Source: GCA-2733415 sp965178655 (lineage in GTDB: Bacteria > Bacteroidota > Bacteroidia > Flavobacteriales > Flavobacteriaceae). Taken from it: 64,000 nucleotides of DNA. The notes under the pieces are model-generated. The model had not been told where the DNA came from and did not search any database. It saw nothing but the letters and a program-made list of their open reading frames with translations. Positions 21,830 to 30,055 of this stretch are shown here, one piece after another (positions within the stretch are counted from its first letter, which is position 1; each line of letters starts with the position of its first letter). Location of the stretch: contig OZ238266.1 of the NCBI GenBank assembly GCA_965178655.1, positions 310,001-374,000 on the forward strand. Reading direction: 5' to 3'. The position numbers and the translations under genes were made by a program.

Positions 21830-23557
21830 ATGCATTTAGCTACTATAGATTACGCTATTATTATCGGTTTTTTTATACTATCATTAACCATTGGGATTTA
21901 CGTTGCCAAACAATCTGGTAAAAACAGTGAATCCTTTTTTCTTTCCGGGCGAAACATGCCTTGGTGGCTGCTTGGTTTTTCTATGGTAGCCACTACCTTT
22001 GCCGCAGATACCCCTGGATTGGTTACAGAATTGGTTCGTAAAAATGGTGTTGCCGGAAACTGGGTATGGTGGGCTATGTTACTTACCGGAATGCTTACCG
22101 TATTTTTTTACTCAAAACTCTGGCGTAAATCAGGTGTTAGTACCGATTTAGAATTTTATGAATTACGCTATAAAGGAAAATCTGCACAATTCTTACGAGG
22201 GTTTAGAGCCATTTACTTGGGGGTGTTTTTTAATATTGTTACTATGGCAGGAGTTTGCTTGGCAGGAGCAAAAATTGCAAACATACTTCTTGGAATTTCC
22301 CAAGAAGAAACGCTTCTCTTTTCTTCTATCATTATTGTTATATACTCCTCTTTAGGCGGACTAAAAGGTGTGCTTATAACCGATTTTGTACAATTTATTA
22401 TTGCCATGGTTGGTTCTGTATGGGCAACCATATACATTGTAAACCTACCAGAAATTGGCGGACTAACAGAACTCTTAACCCATGATAATGTAGTAGATAA
22501 ACTGGCTATCTTTCCAGATTTTTCAAACACCGAAGCCCTTATTACACTTTGTATCATTCCTTTTGCAGTACAATGGTGGAGTACTTGGTATCCTGGAGCA
22601 GAACCCGGAGGTGGTGGTTATATTGCACAACGAATGCTTGCTGCAAAGAATGAAAAACATGCCACCTGGGCAACCTTATTTTTTAATGTAGCCCACTATG
22701 CTTTACGGCCATGGCCATGGATTATTGTTGGTTTAGCTTCTTTAATACTGTTTCCTAACCTTACAGAATTATCTAGCGCCTTCCCTAACCTATCTGCAGA
22801 CATGCAAGGACATGATGTGGCCTACGCTGCCATGATGACCTATTTACCTGCAGGGCTAATAGGTATTGTACTTACCTCACTAATAGCAGCATTTATGAGT
22901 ACTATTTCTACACAATTAAATTGGGGAAGCTCATATATTGTAAATGATTTCTACGGTAGGTTTATACACAAAACAGCTAGCGAAAAAAACAAAGTATTGG
23001 TAGGCCGAATAAGTACTGTAATATTAATGCTTGGTGCAGCAGTATTTTCTTTTTATCTACAATCCGCACAAGATGTATTTAATTTACTACTACAAATTGG
23101 TGCCGGAACAGGACTATTATTCATTTTAAGATGGTTCTGGAGTCGTATAAACCCTTATAGCGAAATTGCAGCCATGGCCATCTCTTTTATAATAGCCATT
23201 ATCTTCTTTATTAACGGAAAACTTGACAGTCCTTGGTTTGAGATTGCAGGGCATTTACAATTGGTTATTGGCGTTACCATTACAACTTTAGGCTGGGTTA
23301 TTGTTACACTTTGCACCCAACCAACCGATAAAGACACCATTCAAAAATTTGAAGCATTGGTGTTTGATTCTAAAGATAAATTTACAAACATCGGTTATAA
23401 AATTGCGGCATTTTTTGTAGCTGTTATTGGTACTTACAGCTTTTTGTTTGCTACAGGATACTTTATATACGGAAAAATTACACTAGCATTAATTCTTAGT
23501 GGCGTAACACTTTTATGCAGTGCTTTACTTATTAAAAACTGGGCAAAAATTAGCTAA
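21830..23557 (+). CDS. Sodium:solute symporter (SSS family)
   Basis: Inner-membrane cotransporter of 575 residues with about 13-14 hydrophobic segments. The N-terminus DYAIIIGFFILSLTIGIYVA is followed by SGKNSESFFLSGRNMPWW, the conserved first-loop signature of the family, then FAADTPGLVTELVRKNG. Late segments contain the STISTQLNWGSSYIVNDFYGRF motif. The substrate cannot be read; the aromatic-rich family branch (MPWWLLGFSMVATTFAADTP) is common in Bacteroidota. It is followed 47 bp later by the carboxylase gene on the same strand. Confidence 0.88.
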   Translation: MHLATIDYAIIIGFFILSLTIGIYVAKQSGKNSESFFLSGRNMPWWLLGFSMVATTFAADTPGLVTELVRKNGVAGNWVWWAMLLTGMLTVFFYSKLWRKSGVSTDLEFYELRYKGKSAQFLRGFRAIYLGVFFNIVTMAGVCLAGAKIANILLGISQEETLLFSSIIIVIYSSLGGLKGVLITDFVQFIIAMVGSVWATIYIVNLPEIGGLTELLTHDNVVDKLAIFPDFSNTEALITLCIIPFAVQWWSTWYPGAEPGGGGYIAQRMLAAKNEKHATWATLFFNVAHYALRPWPWIIVGLASLILFPNLTELSSAFPNLSADMQGHDVAYAAMMTYLPAGLIGIVLTSLIAAFMSTISTQLNWGSSYIVNDFYGRFIHKTASEKNKVLVGRISTVILMLGAAVFSFYLQSAQDVFNLLLQIGAGTGLLFILRWFWSRINPYSEIAAMAISFIIAIIFFINGKLDSPWFEIAGHLQLVIGVTITTLGWVIVTLCTQPTDKDTIQKFEALVFDSKDKFTNIGYKIAAFFVAVIGTYSFLFATGYFIYGKITLALILSGVTLLCSALLIKNWAKIS

Positions 23558-23604
23558 TACCTTAAAATTAGTTTGTATTTTAGCACACCAATTTAAATAG
23601 ATCA

Positions 23605-25233
23605 ATGGACATTAATTTTAACAAAAACGAAGATTACAACAAACTGCTACTTGCTGATTTAAAAAAGCAATTGGGTAGAGTAAAACTTGGTGGCGGAAAA
23701 AGCCGTATTGCAAAACAACATAGCAAAGGTAAATTAACCGCTCGTGAACGTATTGACTATCTTTTAGATAGCAAAAAACCGTCTATTGAAATTGCTGCAT
23801 TTGCTGGTGATGACATGTACACCGAACACGGTGGCTGTCCGTCAGGAGGTGTTGTAGTAAAAATGGGATATGTAAGCGGCAAACAATGTTTGGTTGTTGC
23901 CAATGATGCTACTGTAAAAGCAGGTGCTTGGTTTCCTATTACCGCAAAAAAGAATTTAAGAGCACAAGAAATATCTATTGAAAATAGACTGCCAATTATT
24001 TACTTAGTAGATAGCGCTGGAGTATACTTACCAATGCAAGATGAAATCTTTCCTGATAAAGAACATTTTGGTCGTATTTTTAGAAACAATGCCGTAATGA
24101 GTAGCATGGGAATAACCCAAATTGCTGCTGTTATGGGGAGCTGTGTTGCTGGAGGCGCATACCTACCAATTATGGCAGATGAGGCTATGATAGTTGACAA
24201 AACCGCTAGTATATTTTTAGCAGGAAGCTACTTGGTAAAAGCTGCTATTGGTGAAAGTATAGATAATGAAACCCTTGGCGGTGCTACTACACACTGCGAA
24301 ATATCTGGCGTTACAGATTATAAAGCAAAAGACGATAAAGATGCCCTAAATACTATTAAACGTACTATGGGTAGAATAGGCGATTTTGACAAGGCAGGAT
24401 ACAACAGAGCAACTCCTAGTAAACCAAGTAAAAACCCAGAAGATATTTTTGGAATATTACCAAAATCAAGAGCAGACCAATATAACATGATGGAGATCAT
24501 TGAACGAATGGTAGATGACTCCGCTTTTGATGAATATAAAGCCGGATACGGACAAAGCCTTATTACCGGATATGCAAGAATTGACGGCTGGGCTGTTGGT
24601 ATTGTTGCCAACCAACGAAAATTGGTAAAAACCAAAAAAGGCGAAATGCAGTTTGGAGGTGTAATTTACTCTGACTCTGCAGATAAAGCCACTCGTTTTA
24701 TTGCCAACTGTAACCAAAAGAAGATACCATTAGTTTTCTTACAAGATGTTACTGGATTTATGGTAGGTAGCAAATCGGAACATGGTGGTATTATTAAAGA
24801 TGGTGCTAAAATGGTAAATGCCGTAAGTAACTCTGTAGTACCAAAATTTACTATTGTTATTGGTAACTCTTATGGTGCTGGTAACTATGCCATGTGTGGT
24901 AAAGCGTATGACCCTAGGCTTATTGCTGCTTGGCCTAGTGCCAACTTAGCCGTAATGAGCGGAAACTCTGCCGCTAAAGTATTACTGCAAATTGAAAAAG
25001 CGGCATTAGAAAAACAAGGCGAAGAATTTACCAAAGAAAAAGAAGATGAATTATTTAGCACTATTAAGGCACGCTATGACAAGCAAATATCGCCTTATTA
25101 TGCTGCCTCACGAATTTGGACTGATGCTATTATTAACCCATTGGATACCAGAAAATGGATTTCTATGGGCATAGAAGCAGCAAACCACGCCCCTATAGAA
25201 AAACCTTTTAACATGGGTGTGCTACAGGTGTAA
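23605..25233 (+). CDS. Acyl-CoA carboxylase carboxyltransferase (beta) subunit, methylcrotonyl-CoA carboxylase type
   Basis: Transfers the carboxyl group from biotin to an acyl-CoA. Both crotonase-like carboxyltransferase domains are present: the N-terminal half with KGKLTARERIDYLLD and MGSCVAGGAYLPIMADE, the C-terminal half with FLQDVTGFMVG and NSYGAGNYAMCGKAYDPR. The GGAYLPIMADE version and 542-residue length fit methylcrotonyl-CoA carboxylase beta more than propionyl-CoA carboxylase. The biotin-carrying alpha subunit is not adjacent. It likely acts in leucine or branched-chain acyl-CoA breakdown; the exact substrate is inferred. Confidence 0.87.
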   Translation: MDINFNKNEDYNKLLLADLKKQLGRVKLGGGKSRIAKQHSKGKLTARERIDYLLDSKKPSIEIAAFAGDDMYTEHGGCPSGGVVVKMGYVSGKQCLVVANDATVKAGAWFPITAKKNLRAQEISIENRLPIIYLVDSAGVYLPMQDEIFPDKEHFGRIFRNNAVMSSMGITQIAAVMGSCVAGGAYLPIMADEAMIVDKTASIFLAGSYLVKAAIGESIDNETLGGATTHCEISGVTDYKAKDDKDALNTIKRTMGRIGDFDKAGYNRATPSKPSKNPEDIFGILPKSRADQYNMMEIIERMVDDSAFDEYKAGYGQSLITGYARIDGWAVGIVANQRKLVKTKKGEMQFGGVIYSDSADKATRFIANCNQKKIPLVFLQDVTGFMVGSKSEHGGIIKDGAKMVNAVSNSVVPKFTIVIGNSYGAGNYAMCGKAYDPRLIAAWPSANLAVMSGNSAAKVLLQIEKAALEKQGEEFTKEKEDELFSTIKARYDKQISPYYAASRIWTDAIINPLDTRKWISMGIEAANHAPIEKPFNMGVLQV

Positions 25234-25269
25234 GAAGCTTTTCTACAAACAAACCTTAAATATAAAACT

Positions 25270-25305
25270 AAAAGAAGACTCCCAAACGAGTCTTCTTTTT
25301 TTTAG
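25270..25305 (+). terminator. Intrinsic terminator after the carboxylase gene
   Basis: Inverted repeat AAAAGAAGACTC (25270-25281) and GAGTCTTCTTTT (25288-25299) with a 6-nt loop and a T run on the plus strand. Confidence 0.9.
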
Positions 25306-25357
25306 TTTTTTATAAAAAAAACACCTGTGTTTTTACCAAAAAGTTGCTTAGTTTTTT

Positions 25358-25431
25358 AAAAAAGTACAGCAACTTTCACAAAAAGTACAGCAACTTATTT
25401 TAAAAGCACCGCAACTTTTGACAATAGCACC
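25358..25431. repeat. 21-bp imperfect tandem repeat
   Basis: Three copies begin GCAACTT at 25369, 25390 and 25411 and end in AGTACA or AGCACC; a partial copy precedes, and an inverted half (AAGTTGC) lies at 25341-25347. Period 21 bp. It lies in a roughly 500-bp gene-free gap (25,234-25,731) that also holds a terminator and a promoter-operator region. Confidence 0.6.
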
Positions 25432-25540
25432 TAATGAACTATAAAATAAGCCTAAAAACATTTTTCACTTCTTTTTTTAGGCATTTTATAAATACCACGA
25501 TTTAAACACAAAAAACACAACAGACTGACTTACAACTCAT

Positions 25541-25612
25541 TATCTTTTTTGGTTAATTTAAAAAATACCAACTACTTGGTGTTTTTTAAGTGGTTTATAT
25601 GGGGTATATTTG
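25541..25612 (+). promoter_or_regulatory. Promoter with palindromic operator upstream of the RDD gene
   Basis: A near-perfect palindrome (AAAAAATACCAA, 4-bp centre, TTGGTGTTTTTT; 25560-25587) is followed after 17 bp by a perfect -7 box TATATTTG (25605-25612). A further half-site (TTTTTTGG) lies 8 bp before the palindrome. The same arrangement, with the same 17-bp spacing, precedes the outer-membrane gene at 43,094. Confidence 0.65.
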
Positions 25613-25731
25613 TAAACAAGGAATTTTTTTTACCTCTAAAAAGAGGAAAACATGAACTTTTTTTACATATTTAAGTAGTTAGACTTAGTTCTGAAAAACC
25701 AATCCGAATTAAATAACTTAATAATAAAACC

Positions 25732-26154
25732 ATGAAATACGGAACATACTCAAAAAGATTTTTAGCATTCTTAATAGATAAATTAATAATTTCAATATTC
25801 ATTTCTATTATTTGGTTTATTCTTAAACTCGGAATACCAACTGAACACTATCGAATTGGAAACTTTGTTTTTTTTACTATCCCCTTTTTAGGTTGGATAA
25901 TTGGAATCTTTTATTTTGGAATTATGGAGAGCGAGTCAAAACAAGCTAGTTTTGGAAAAAGAGCAATGGGTTTAAAAGTATGTGACGAAAAGGGTGAAAG
26001 AATTTCTACTTGGAAATCGATTGTTAGAAATGCAAATAAATTTCATTCTGGAATATATTTTATGATTGGTTATGTTTTAATTTTTACTAGTAAAAAAAAT
26101 CAAGCATTACACGATTGGCTATCTAATGTTATTGTTGTCCAGTCCGAAAAATAG
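25732..26154 (+). CDS. RDD family membrane protein
   Basis: 140 residues with three hydrophobic segments (about 18-36, 45-63 and 110-126). The N-terminal KRFLAFLIDKLI carries the arginine and aspartate that name the RDD family, and the conserved SFGKRAMGLKV and ALHDWLSNVIVV stretches complete it. Function of the family is uncertain; some members take part in ion or compatible-solute transport. It has a long (about 110 bp) leader after its -7 box, containing a small hairpin (25633-25646) and an 8-codon frame. Confidence 0.85.
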   Translation: MKYGTYSKRFLAFLIDKLIISIFISIIWFILKLGIPTEHYRIGNFVFFTIPFLGWIIGIFYFGIMESESKQASFGKRAMGLKVCDEKGERISTWKSIVRNANKFHSGIYFMIGYVLIFTSKKNQALHDWLSNVIVVQSEK

Positions 26155-26279
26155 AGACAAATTGAAGTTGGATTTAAAACCTAAAAAAGACAAATAAAGC
26201 TAACCTAATGCATATAATTAATTACTATCAAGGAACTAGCTTGAAAATTATTACTATATTTATAAAACATGTAATTACA

Positions 26280-26354
26280 ATAGTTTTGTTTCGCCACCCA
26301 AAGTGCCGCCAATATTTACGTAGAGAATTCGGCTCCCAATTGGCACAAAACTAT
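26280..26354. other. Large imperfect hairpin in a cassette-like spacer
   Basis: Arms ATAGTTTTGT (26280-26289) and ACAAAACTAT (26345-26354) pair perfectly; GCCA/TGGC continue the stem after a 3-nt bulge, and GCCG/CGGC lie further in. The bulged, extended fold resembles integron attC sites in shape only. It lies in the 241-bp gap between the RDD gene and the next ORF, in which I see no gene. Confidence 0.45.
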
Positions 26355-26395
26355 TTAAAACGTAACAAACCATACACAAACGCAGTGGCAACAAT

Positions 26396-27028
26396 ATGAA
26401 AAAACCTATAACCCTGAAATATTTCTTCTCGCTATTACTAACACTTACACTTTTATCGTGTGAAAATCAAGTTGACAAAGAGAATGAAAAAATTGAGCAA
26501 TTAATTTATAAAAAAGGAGCAGAAATTAATGATAATTATTTAAAAACTAAATCGGACTTTTCTAACAGCGGAATGATTACTCTTTTAAGCATTGATAGAT
26601 TAAAAGAAGATAAAAAAAATGACCTTTCTGAATCTAAACTTATTTTAAAAAGGTTAGATTCTCTAAACATAAATTTTAATCAAACTAACCAAGTGTTAAT
26701 TTCTGATTTAAAGTCTTTGTTTGACTCAATCAAACCATCCGAAATATATAATGAAGAAAAACGAAAAACAATACAAGAAAAATATGAATCCGTAGTTAAT
26801 ATAACTATTAAAAATTTCGAAATTGACACCAATATTATTGACTTAATTGAAAAAATAATAAATCTTCTAGATAAAAGCTGTGAATTTGAAATAATAAATA
26901 ATCAAATTAGATTTTACACTCAAAAATGTATGAACAATTATAATTTTCACAACTCTAATCTTGAAATGGCAATTTCATCTGCAAAGATGGAAATACAAAT
27001 GAGAGAAATAAAAAAATGGATAAAATAA
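26396..27028 (+). CDS. Putative lipoprotein of unknown function
   Basis: 210 residues. The N-terminus has a lysine, a hydrophobic core (YFFSLLLTLTL) and the lipobox LLSC (about 20-23), so it should be a lipid-anchored envelope protein. The rest is highly charged and helical in appearance (many K, E, N, I), with no domain I recognise. It is followed 6 bp later by a small membrane protein gene. Very AT-rich compared with core genes in the window. Confidence 0.7.
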   Translation: MKKPITLKYFFSLLLTLTLLSCENQVDKENEKIEQLIYKKGAEINDNYLKTKSDFSNSGMITLLSIDRLKEDKKNDLSESKLILKRLDSLNINFNQTNQVLISDLKSLFDSIKPSEIYNEEKRKTIQEKYESVVNITIKNFEIDTNIIDLIEKIINLLDKSCEFEIINNQIRFYTQKCMNNYNFHNSNLEMAISSAKMEIQMREIKKWIK

Positions 27029-27034
27029 AAGAAA

Positions 27035-27277
27035 ATGACTAACAAAACAGGTTATATTTTAGGTTTAATTAGCGCTATAGTTTATGTATTAGCAATTTAT
27101 GGAATTGACACAAATCATATTTTGGACTTTTTTGCTTGCTTATTTGGTGTATTATTAATTCCTACAGTAATTGCAGGATTAATTTCACTTTTTTCAAAAA
27201 ATAATTTTGGAAAAATATTCGGAATTACCTGCTTAATTATTTGCATGTTATCAGGATTAGGGAGCTCATTAATGTAA
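27035..27277 (+). CDS. Small two-segment membrane protein of unknown function
   Basis: 80 residues with hydrophobic stretches at about 7-22, 28-50 and 60-78, so two to three membrane passes and little else. It starts 6 bp after the preceding lipoprotein gene, so the two probably form one transcription unit. No family recognised. Confidence 0.65.
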   Translation: MTNKTGYILGLISAIVYVLAIYGIDTNHILDFFACLFGVLLIPTVIAGLISLFSKNNFGKIFGITCLIICMLSGLGSSLM

Positions 27278-27321
27278 TTGTTTGTAAACAAAAATACTGT
27301 GCCAAATAATTTGTAACTGCA

Positions 27322-27359
27322 ATTACGGTGGACTCGACTACGTCCGAATCCATCGTAAT
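27322..27359. other. Imperfect hairpin in a cassette-like spacer
   Basis: Arms 27322-27336 and 27345-27359 match at 13 of 15 positions (ATTACGGTGGACTCG against the complement of CGAATCCATCGTAAT) with an 8-nt loop. A nearby CCGTAATTGC (27392-27401) is an inverted copy of 27319-27328, and GTTGC/GCAAC closes another small hairpin near 27411-27422. Confidence 0.45.
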
Positions 27360-27467
27360 CCCTATAGCCTGTGACAAACCGAAAATTAATCCGTAATTGC
27401 TTTTAGCGGGTTGCTGGCAACTCTTACTCACTCAAAATCTTAAAAAATTGACTTTTAATTAAAAAAA

Positions 27468-29357
27468 ATGAACATAAAATTAATTTTAATGTTTTTTATT
27501 GTTTTAAACGCAAGTGCTCAAACAAAATTCACTGCTAAATCGGGTAAAAACACAATTGCTTTAAACGAAAATGTAAAGATACATTTTGAATTCAACGATA
27601 CTAAATTCAAAAATTTCAAACCTCCAAAGTTTAATGGCTTTAAAATTGTTAATGGACCTAAAATGTCAGTTAGTTCTTCTCTTGTAAATGGGAAACGTAT
27701 ATATAGAATATCATATACTTACACATTACAGCCAAAAAAAAGTGGTAAACTTACAATATCATTTGCAACCATTAATGGAAAAGGGAAACTATACAAAACA
27801 AATCCTTTAAAAATTAATGTATTAAATTCAATACCAAAAATAAACAAGCCAATTCAAAAAGAAAAATTAGATAATGAAAGCATAAATACATCAATTGAAA
27901 AAATTGGAATTAAACTTTTTTTAGACCAAGCTATTCCACAAAAAAAATATACAATAGATTTTTTAGAAAAATCGATTTCAGGCAATAACTATTATCATAG
28001 TTTATTATTAAATAGAGCTGTAAGATTTAAAGTTTTTATGGATATGCAAGAATATTTGACAAAACTATATTCTTATAACTGCAAAAATTATTCTTATGAA
28101 ATTAAACTCAATAATTTAGGTTTAAAAAACAAATTTGAACAAGGATTTAAAAACTCAATATACTTATTAGAAATTGCCAAAAAAAAAGAGCCGAATTTTG
28201 ACGAAAAAGTAACAAGAAAATTCAATACTCAAAAAGAAGAAATTGGTTCGTTTTTAAATTTTTCAGACCCTTATTGCAATGCCTTTTTAAAAGAAATTGA
28301 AATGAGAAGCAAAGGGATTTTTAACGGTAATAATCTTAAAGAGAATGTTTTATCTTTCAACTATCTCTTAGACCCTGTAAAAGAAATAACCAATGGTCAT
28401 GTTCAAAAATTTTCATCAATAGACAATGCATCCAATGAAGGGTTTTTCTTTACAATTGATTTACCAATAAGTTGGTCAATTAAAGCTCAAAAAGATTTTT
28501 CAAACCCTACAACAGTTGGCTTTTTTGAGGCATATCAAAGGTTTTACAATGCAAGTGTTTCTATTTCTATTTTACCAGAACAATTCGTTTCAAAAGAAGA
28601 AATGAAGTCTCAAAACATTTCAGATAGTGATTTAATCGAGTTTATCTATGAAGATGAGGGGGTTTTATTAGATATTATCAGAATTTTCAATTCAAAAATG
28701 TCTAATAATAAAATCAAATATTTTTTATGTAATACCGGCACAAAGAGAATGATTCTTTATACTTCATTTGCAGATATGGGGGAAGTGTCTGGAAACGAAA
28801 TTTTGTCTGGAAAAATAATTGAATACATGGGTTCAATTAATGTTAAAAATGGTAAAGTCATTAATGTTTTTTGTAGTTCATTAAAGACCGATGAATTTAA
28901 TTCTTATGCGTACTATTCAAAACTATTCTTTAAAGTAATAACTTCGATTAAATTTAAAAATTTAAAAAAAAACACGATATATCTAACAGAAGAACAAAAT
29001 ATGAAATTCCTAGAATTAAACTTTAATGGATTAACTTATAAGTTTATGCTTGACACTGGAGCTTCTAATGTTATAATTAATAAAAGTATACTTTCTGATT
29101 TGTTATCCAATGATATAATTAGCAAAGAAAATTACGTTGGTGATTCTTATGCAAAAATAGCTGACGGCTCTATAATTGCTTGTCAAAATTGGTTAGTCCC
29201 CAAATTGAATATTGGAAATCAAACTATAAAAAACTTAATAGTAAGTGTAATTGATTCCGAAAATAGTATGTTACTTTTTGGAATGGGTGGATTAAAAAAA
29301 TTAAAAGTACAAGAGTTAAACCTTAATGAGAATGAAATAATTTTGAATCGTGAATAA
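27468..29357 (+). CDS. Secreted BatD-like protein fused to a retropepsin-type aspartic protease domain
   Basis: 629 residues. A signal peptide (about 1-18, ending ASAQ) precedes a BatD-like Ig segment (about 19-125): it has the FKPPKFNGFKIVNGP and YTYTLQPKKSGKLTISF patterns typical of BatD. A central region of unknown type follows, containing FFTIDLPISWSIKA and a final SIKF, reminiscent of PsbP/DUF1795-like domains. Residues ~515-629 form a clan AA aspartic protease: KFMLDTGASNVIIN with the catalytic D529, then a second half ending near MLLFGMGGLKKL. Such domains act as homodimers. It lies in an AT-rich accessory block without BatABC partners. Domain calls are from motif reading; the fusion has no function I can name. 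Confidence 0.7.
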   Translation: MNIKLILMFFIVLNASAQTKFTAKSGKNTIALNENVKIHFEFNDTKFKNFKPPKFNGFKIVNGPKMSVSSSLVNGKRIYRISYTYTLQPKKSGKLTISFATINGKGKLYKTNPLKINVLNSIPKINKPIQKEKLDNESINTSIEKIGIKLFLDQAIPQKKYTIDFLEKSISGNNYYHSLLLNRAVRFKVFMDMQEYLTKLYSYNCKNYSYEIKLNNLGLKNKFEQGFKNSIYLLEIAKKKEPNFDEKVTRKFNTQKEEIGSFLNFSDPYCNAFLKEIEMRSKGIFNGNNLKENVLSFNYLLDPVKEITNGHVQKFSSIDNASNEGFFFTIDLPISWSIKAQKDFSNPTTVGFFEAYQRFYNASVSISILPEQFVSKEEMKSQNISDSDLIEFIYEDEGVLLDIIRIFNSKMSNNKIKYFLCNTGTKRMILYTSFADMGEVSGNEILSGKIIEYMGSINVKNGKVINVFCSSLKTDEFNSYAYYSKLFFKVITSIKFKNLKKNTIYLTEEQNMKFLELNFNGLTYKFMLDTGASNVIINKSILSDLLSNDIISKENYVGDSYAKIADGSIIACQNWLVPKLNIGNQTIKNLIVSVIDSENSMLLFGMGGLKKLKVQELNLNENEIILNRE

Positions 29358-29422
29358 AATACTGTTAGCAAAAATGAGTACATATAACCAAACTGTAGTC
29401 AATAGGGTAATTAATATAACTT

Positions 29423-29508
29423 AACTCGTGAGTTTATAATGAGTAAATTAAAATAACACAACGCCTACAAACAAGCGTTTAGAATGAGACCCTGAAACTA
29501 GTTCAGGG
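29423..29508. other. Spacer with three small hairpins
   Basis: AACTC/GAGTT (29423-29434), AACGC/GCGTT (29460-29479) and CCCTGAA/TTCAGGG (29490-29508) follow each other in the 279-bp gap between the fusion gene and the next ORF. No gene is seen in this gap. Confidence 0.4.
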
Positions 29509-29636
29509 AGACAATATTGATTTTATGGCACATTACTGACATACACATTTGCAAGTAAATGCAAAAGAGTATGACTTTTACCAACGATATATCAGAACGG
29601 GAGAATAAGAAAAGTCAAAAATAAATATATTTAAAA

Positions 29637-29957
29637 ATGGGATATACAGTATCAGCAAAATGTAAGAATTGTGATTTTAAAACAACCTTTGATTATGGTG
29701 GTGGCAGATCAGATTTTCAAGTTAATTGTCCAGTTCCTGCTATAAACACAGAAACAGGGCAGTTTGAAAACATAAACTATAAAGTTGAAAAAGACAATTT
29801 AAAGTATAAATTCTATTCAGATAAAGAATTAAAAGGTAGCAATGAGGATGATTATACTCTGGAATGTTTTGATTTAAAATTAAACACTAAAAACAATTAC
29901 TGTCCAAAATGTAAGACATATAATCTTTGGTTTCAATTAGCAATGTTTTTTGATTAA
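29637..29957 (+). CDS. Small protein with two CxxC pairs (zinc-ribbon-like), unknown function
   Basis: 106 residues beginning MGYTVSAKCKNCDFKTTFDYGG. CKNC (9-12) and CPKC (about 89-92) form a split four-cysteine ribbon that probably binds zinc, with a single C near 31 and C near 77 between. The middle is acidic. No family recognised. It ends 46 bp before a bidirectional terminator shared with rpsA. Confidence 0.65.
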   Translation: MGYTVSAKCKNCDFKTTFDYGGGRSDFQVNCPVPAINTETGQFENINYKVEKDNLKYKFYSDKELKGSNEDDYTLECFDLKLNTKNNYCPKCKTYNLWFQLAMFFD

Positions 29958-30003
29958 TTTTGTTTAAGAAAAAAACAACTATTAATTTCACTTGCAATCA
30001 AAA

Positions 30004-30035
30004 AAAAACGCCCCACAATGTGGAGCGTTTTTAGT
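30004..30035. terminator. Bidirectional terminator between the CxxC gene and rpsA
   Basis: Inverted repeat AAAAACGC-C-CCACA / TGTGG-A-GCGTTTTT (30004-30017 and 30019-30032) with a 1-nt loop and one C/A mismatch, with A and T runs on both sides. Confidence 0.85.
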
Positions 30036-30055
30036 TTATTTAAAACGGTTGGTTA

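Noticed and set aside
25652..25678. Eight-codon phenylalanine-rich leader frame (MNFFYIFK) ahead of the RDD gene
   Set aside because: Tempting as an attenuation leader, but the downstream gene is not phenylalanine-related and no alternative terminator follows.
26208..26399. 63-codon open frame between the RDD and lipoprotein genes
   Set aside because: It runs through the large imperfect hairpin and overlaps the next start; low-quality composition, better seen as a spacer.
25234..30003. True integron with attC sites
   Set aside because: Hairpins are only attC-like in shape; I see no conserved 7-bp core sites and no integrase in the window.
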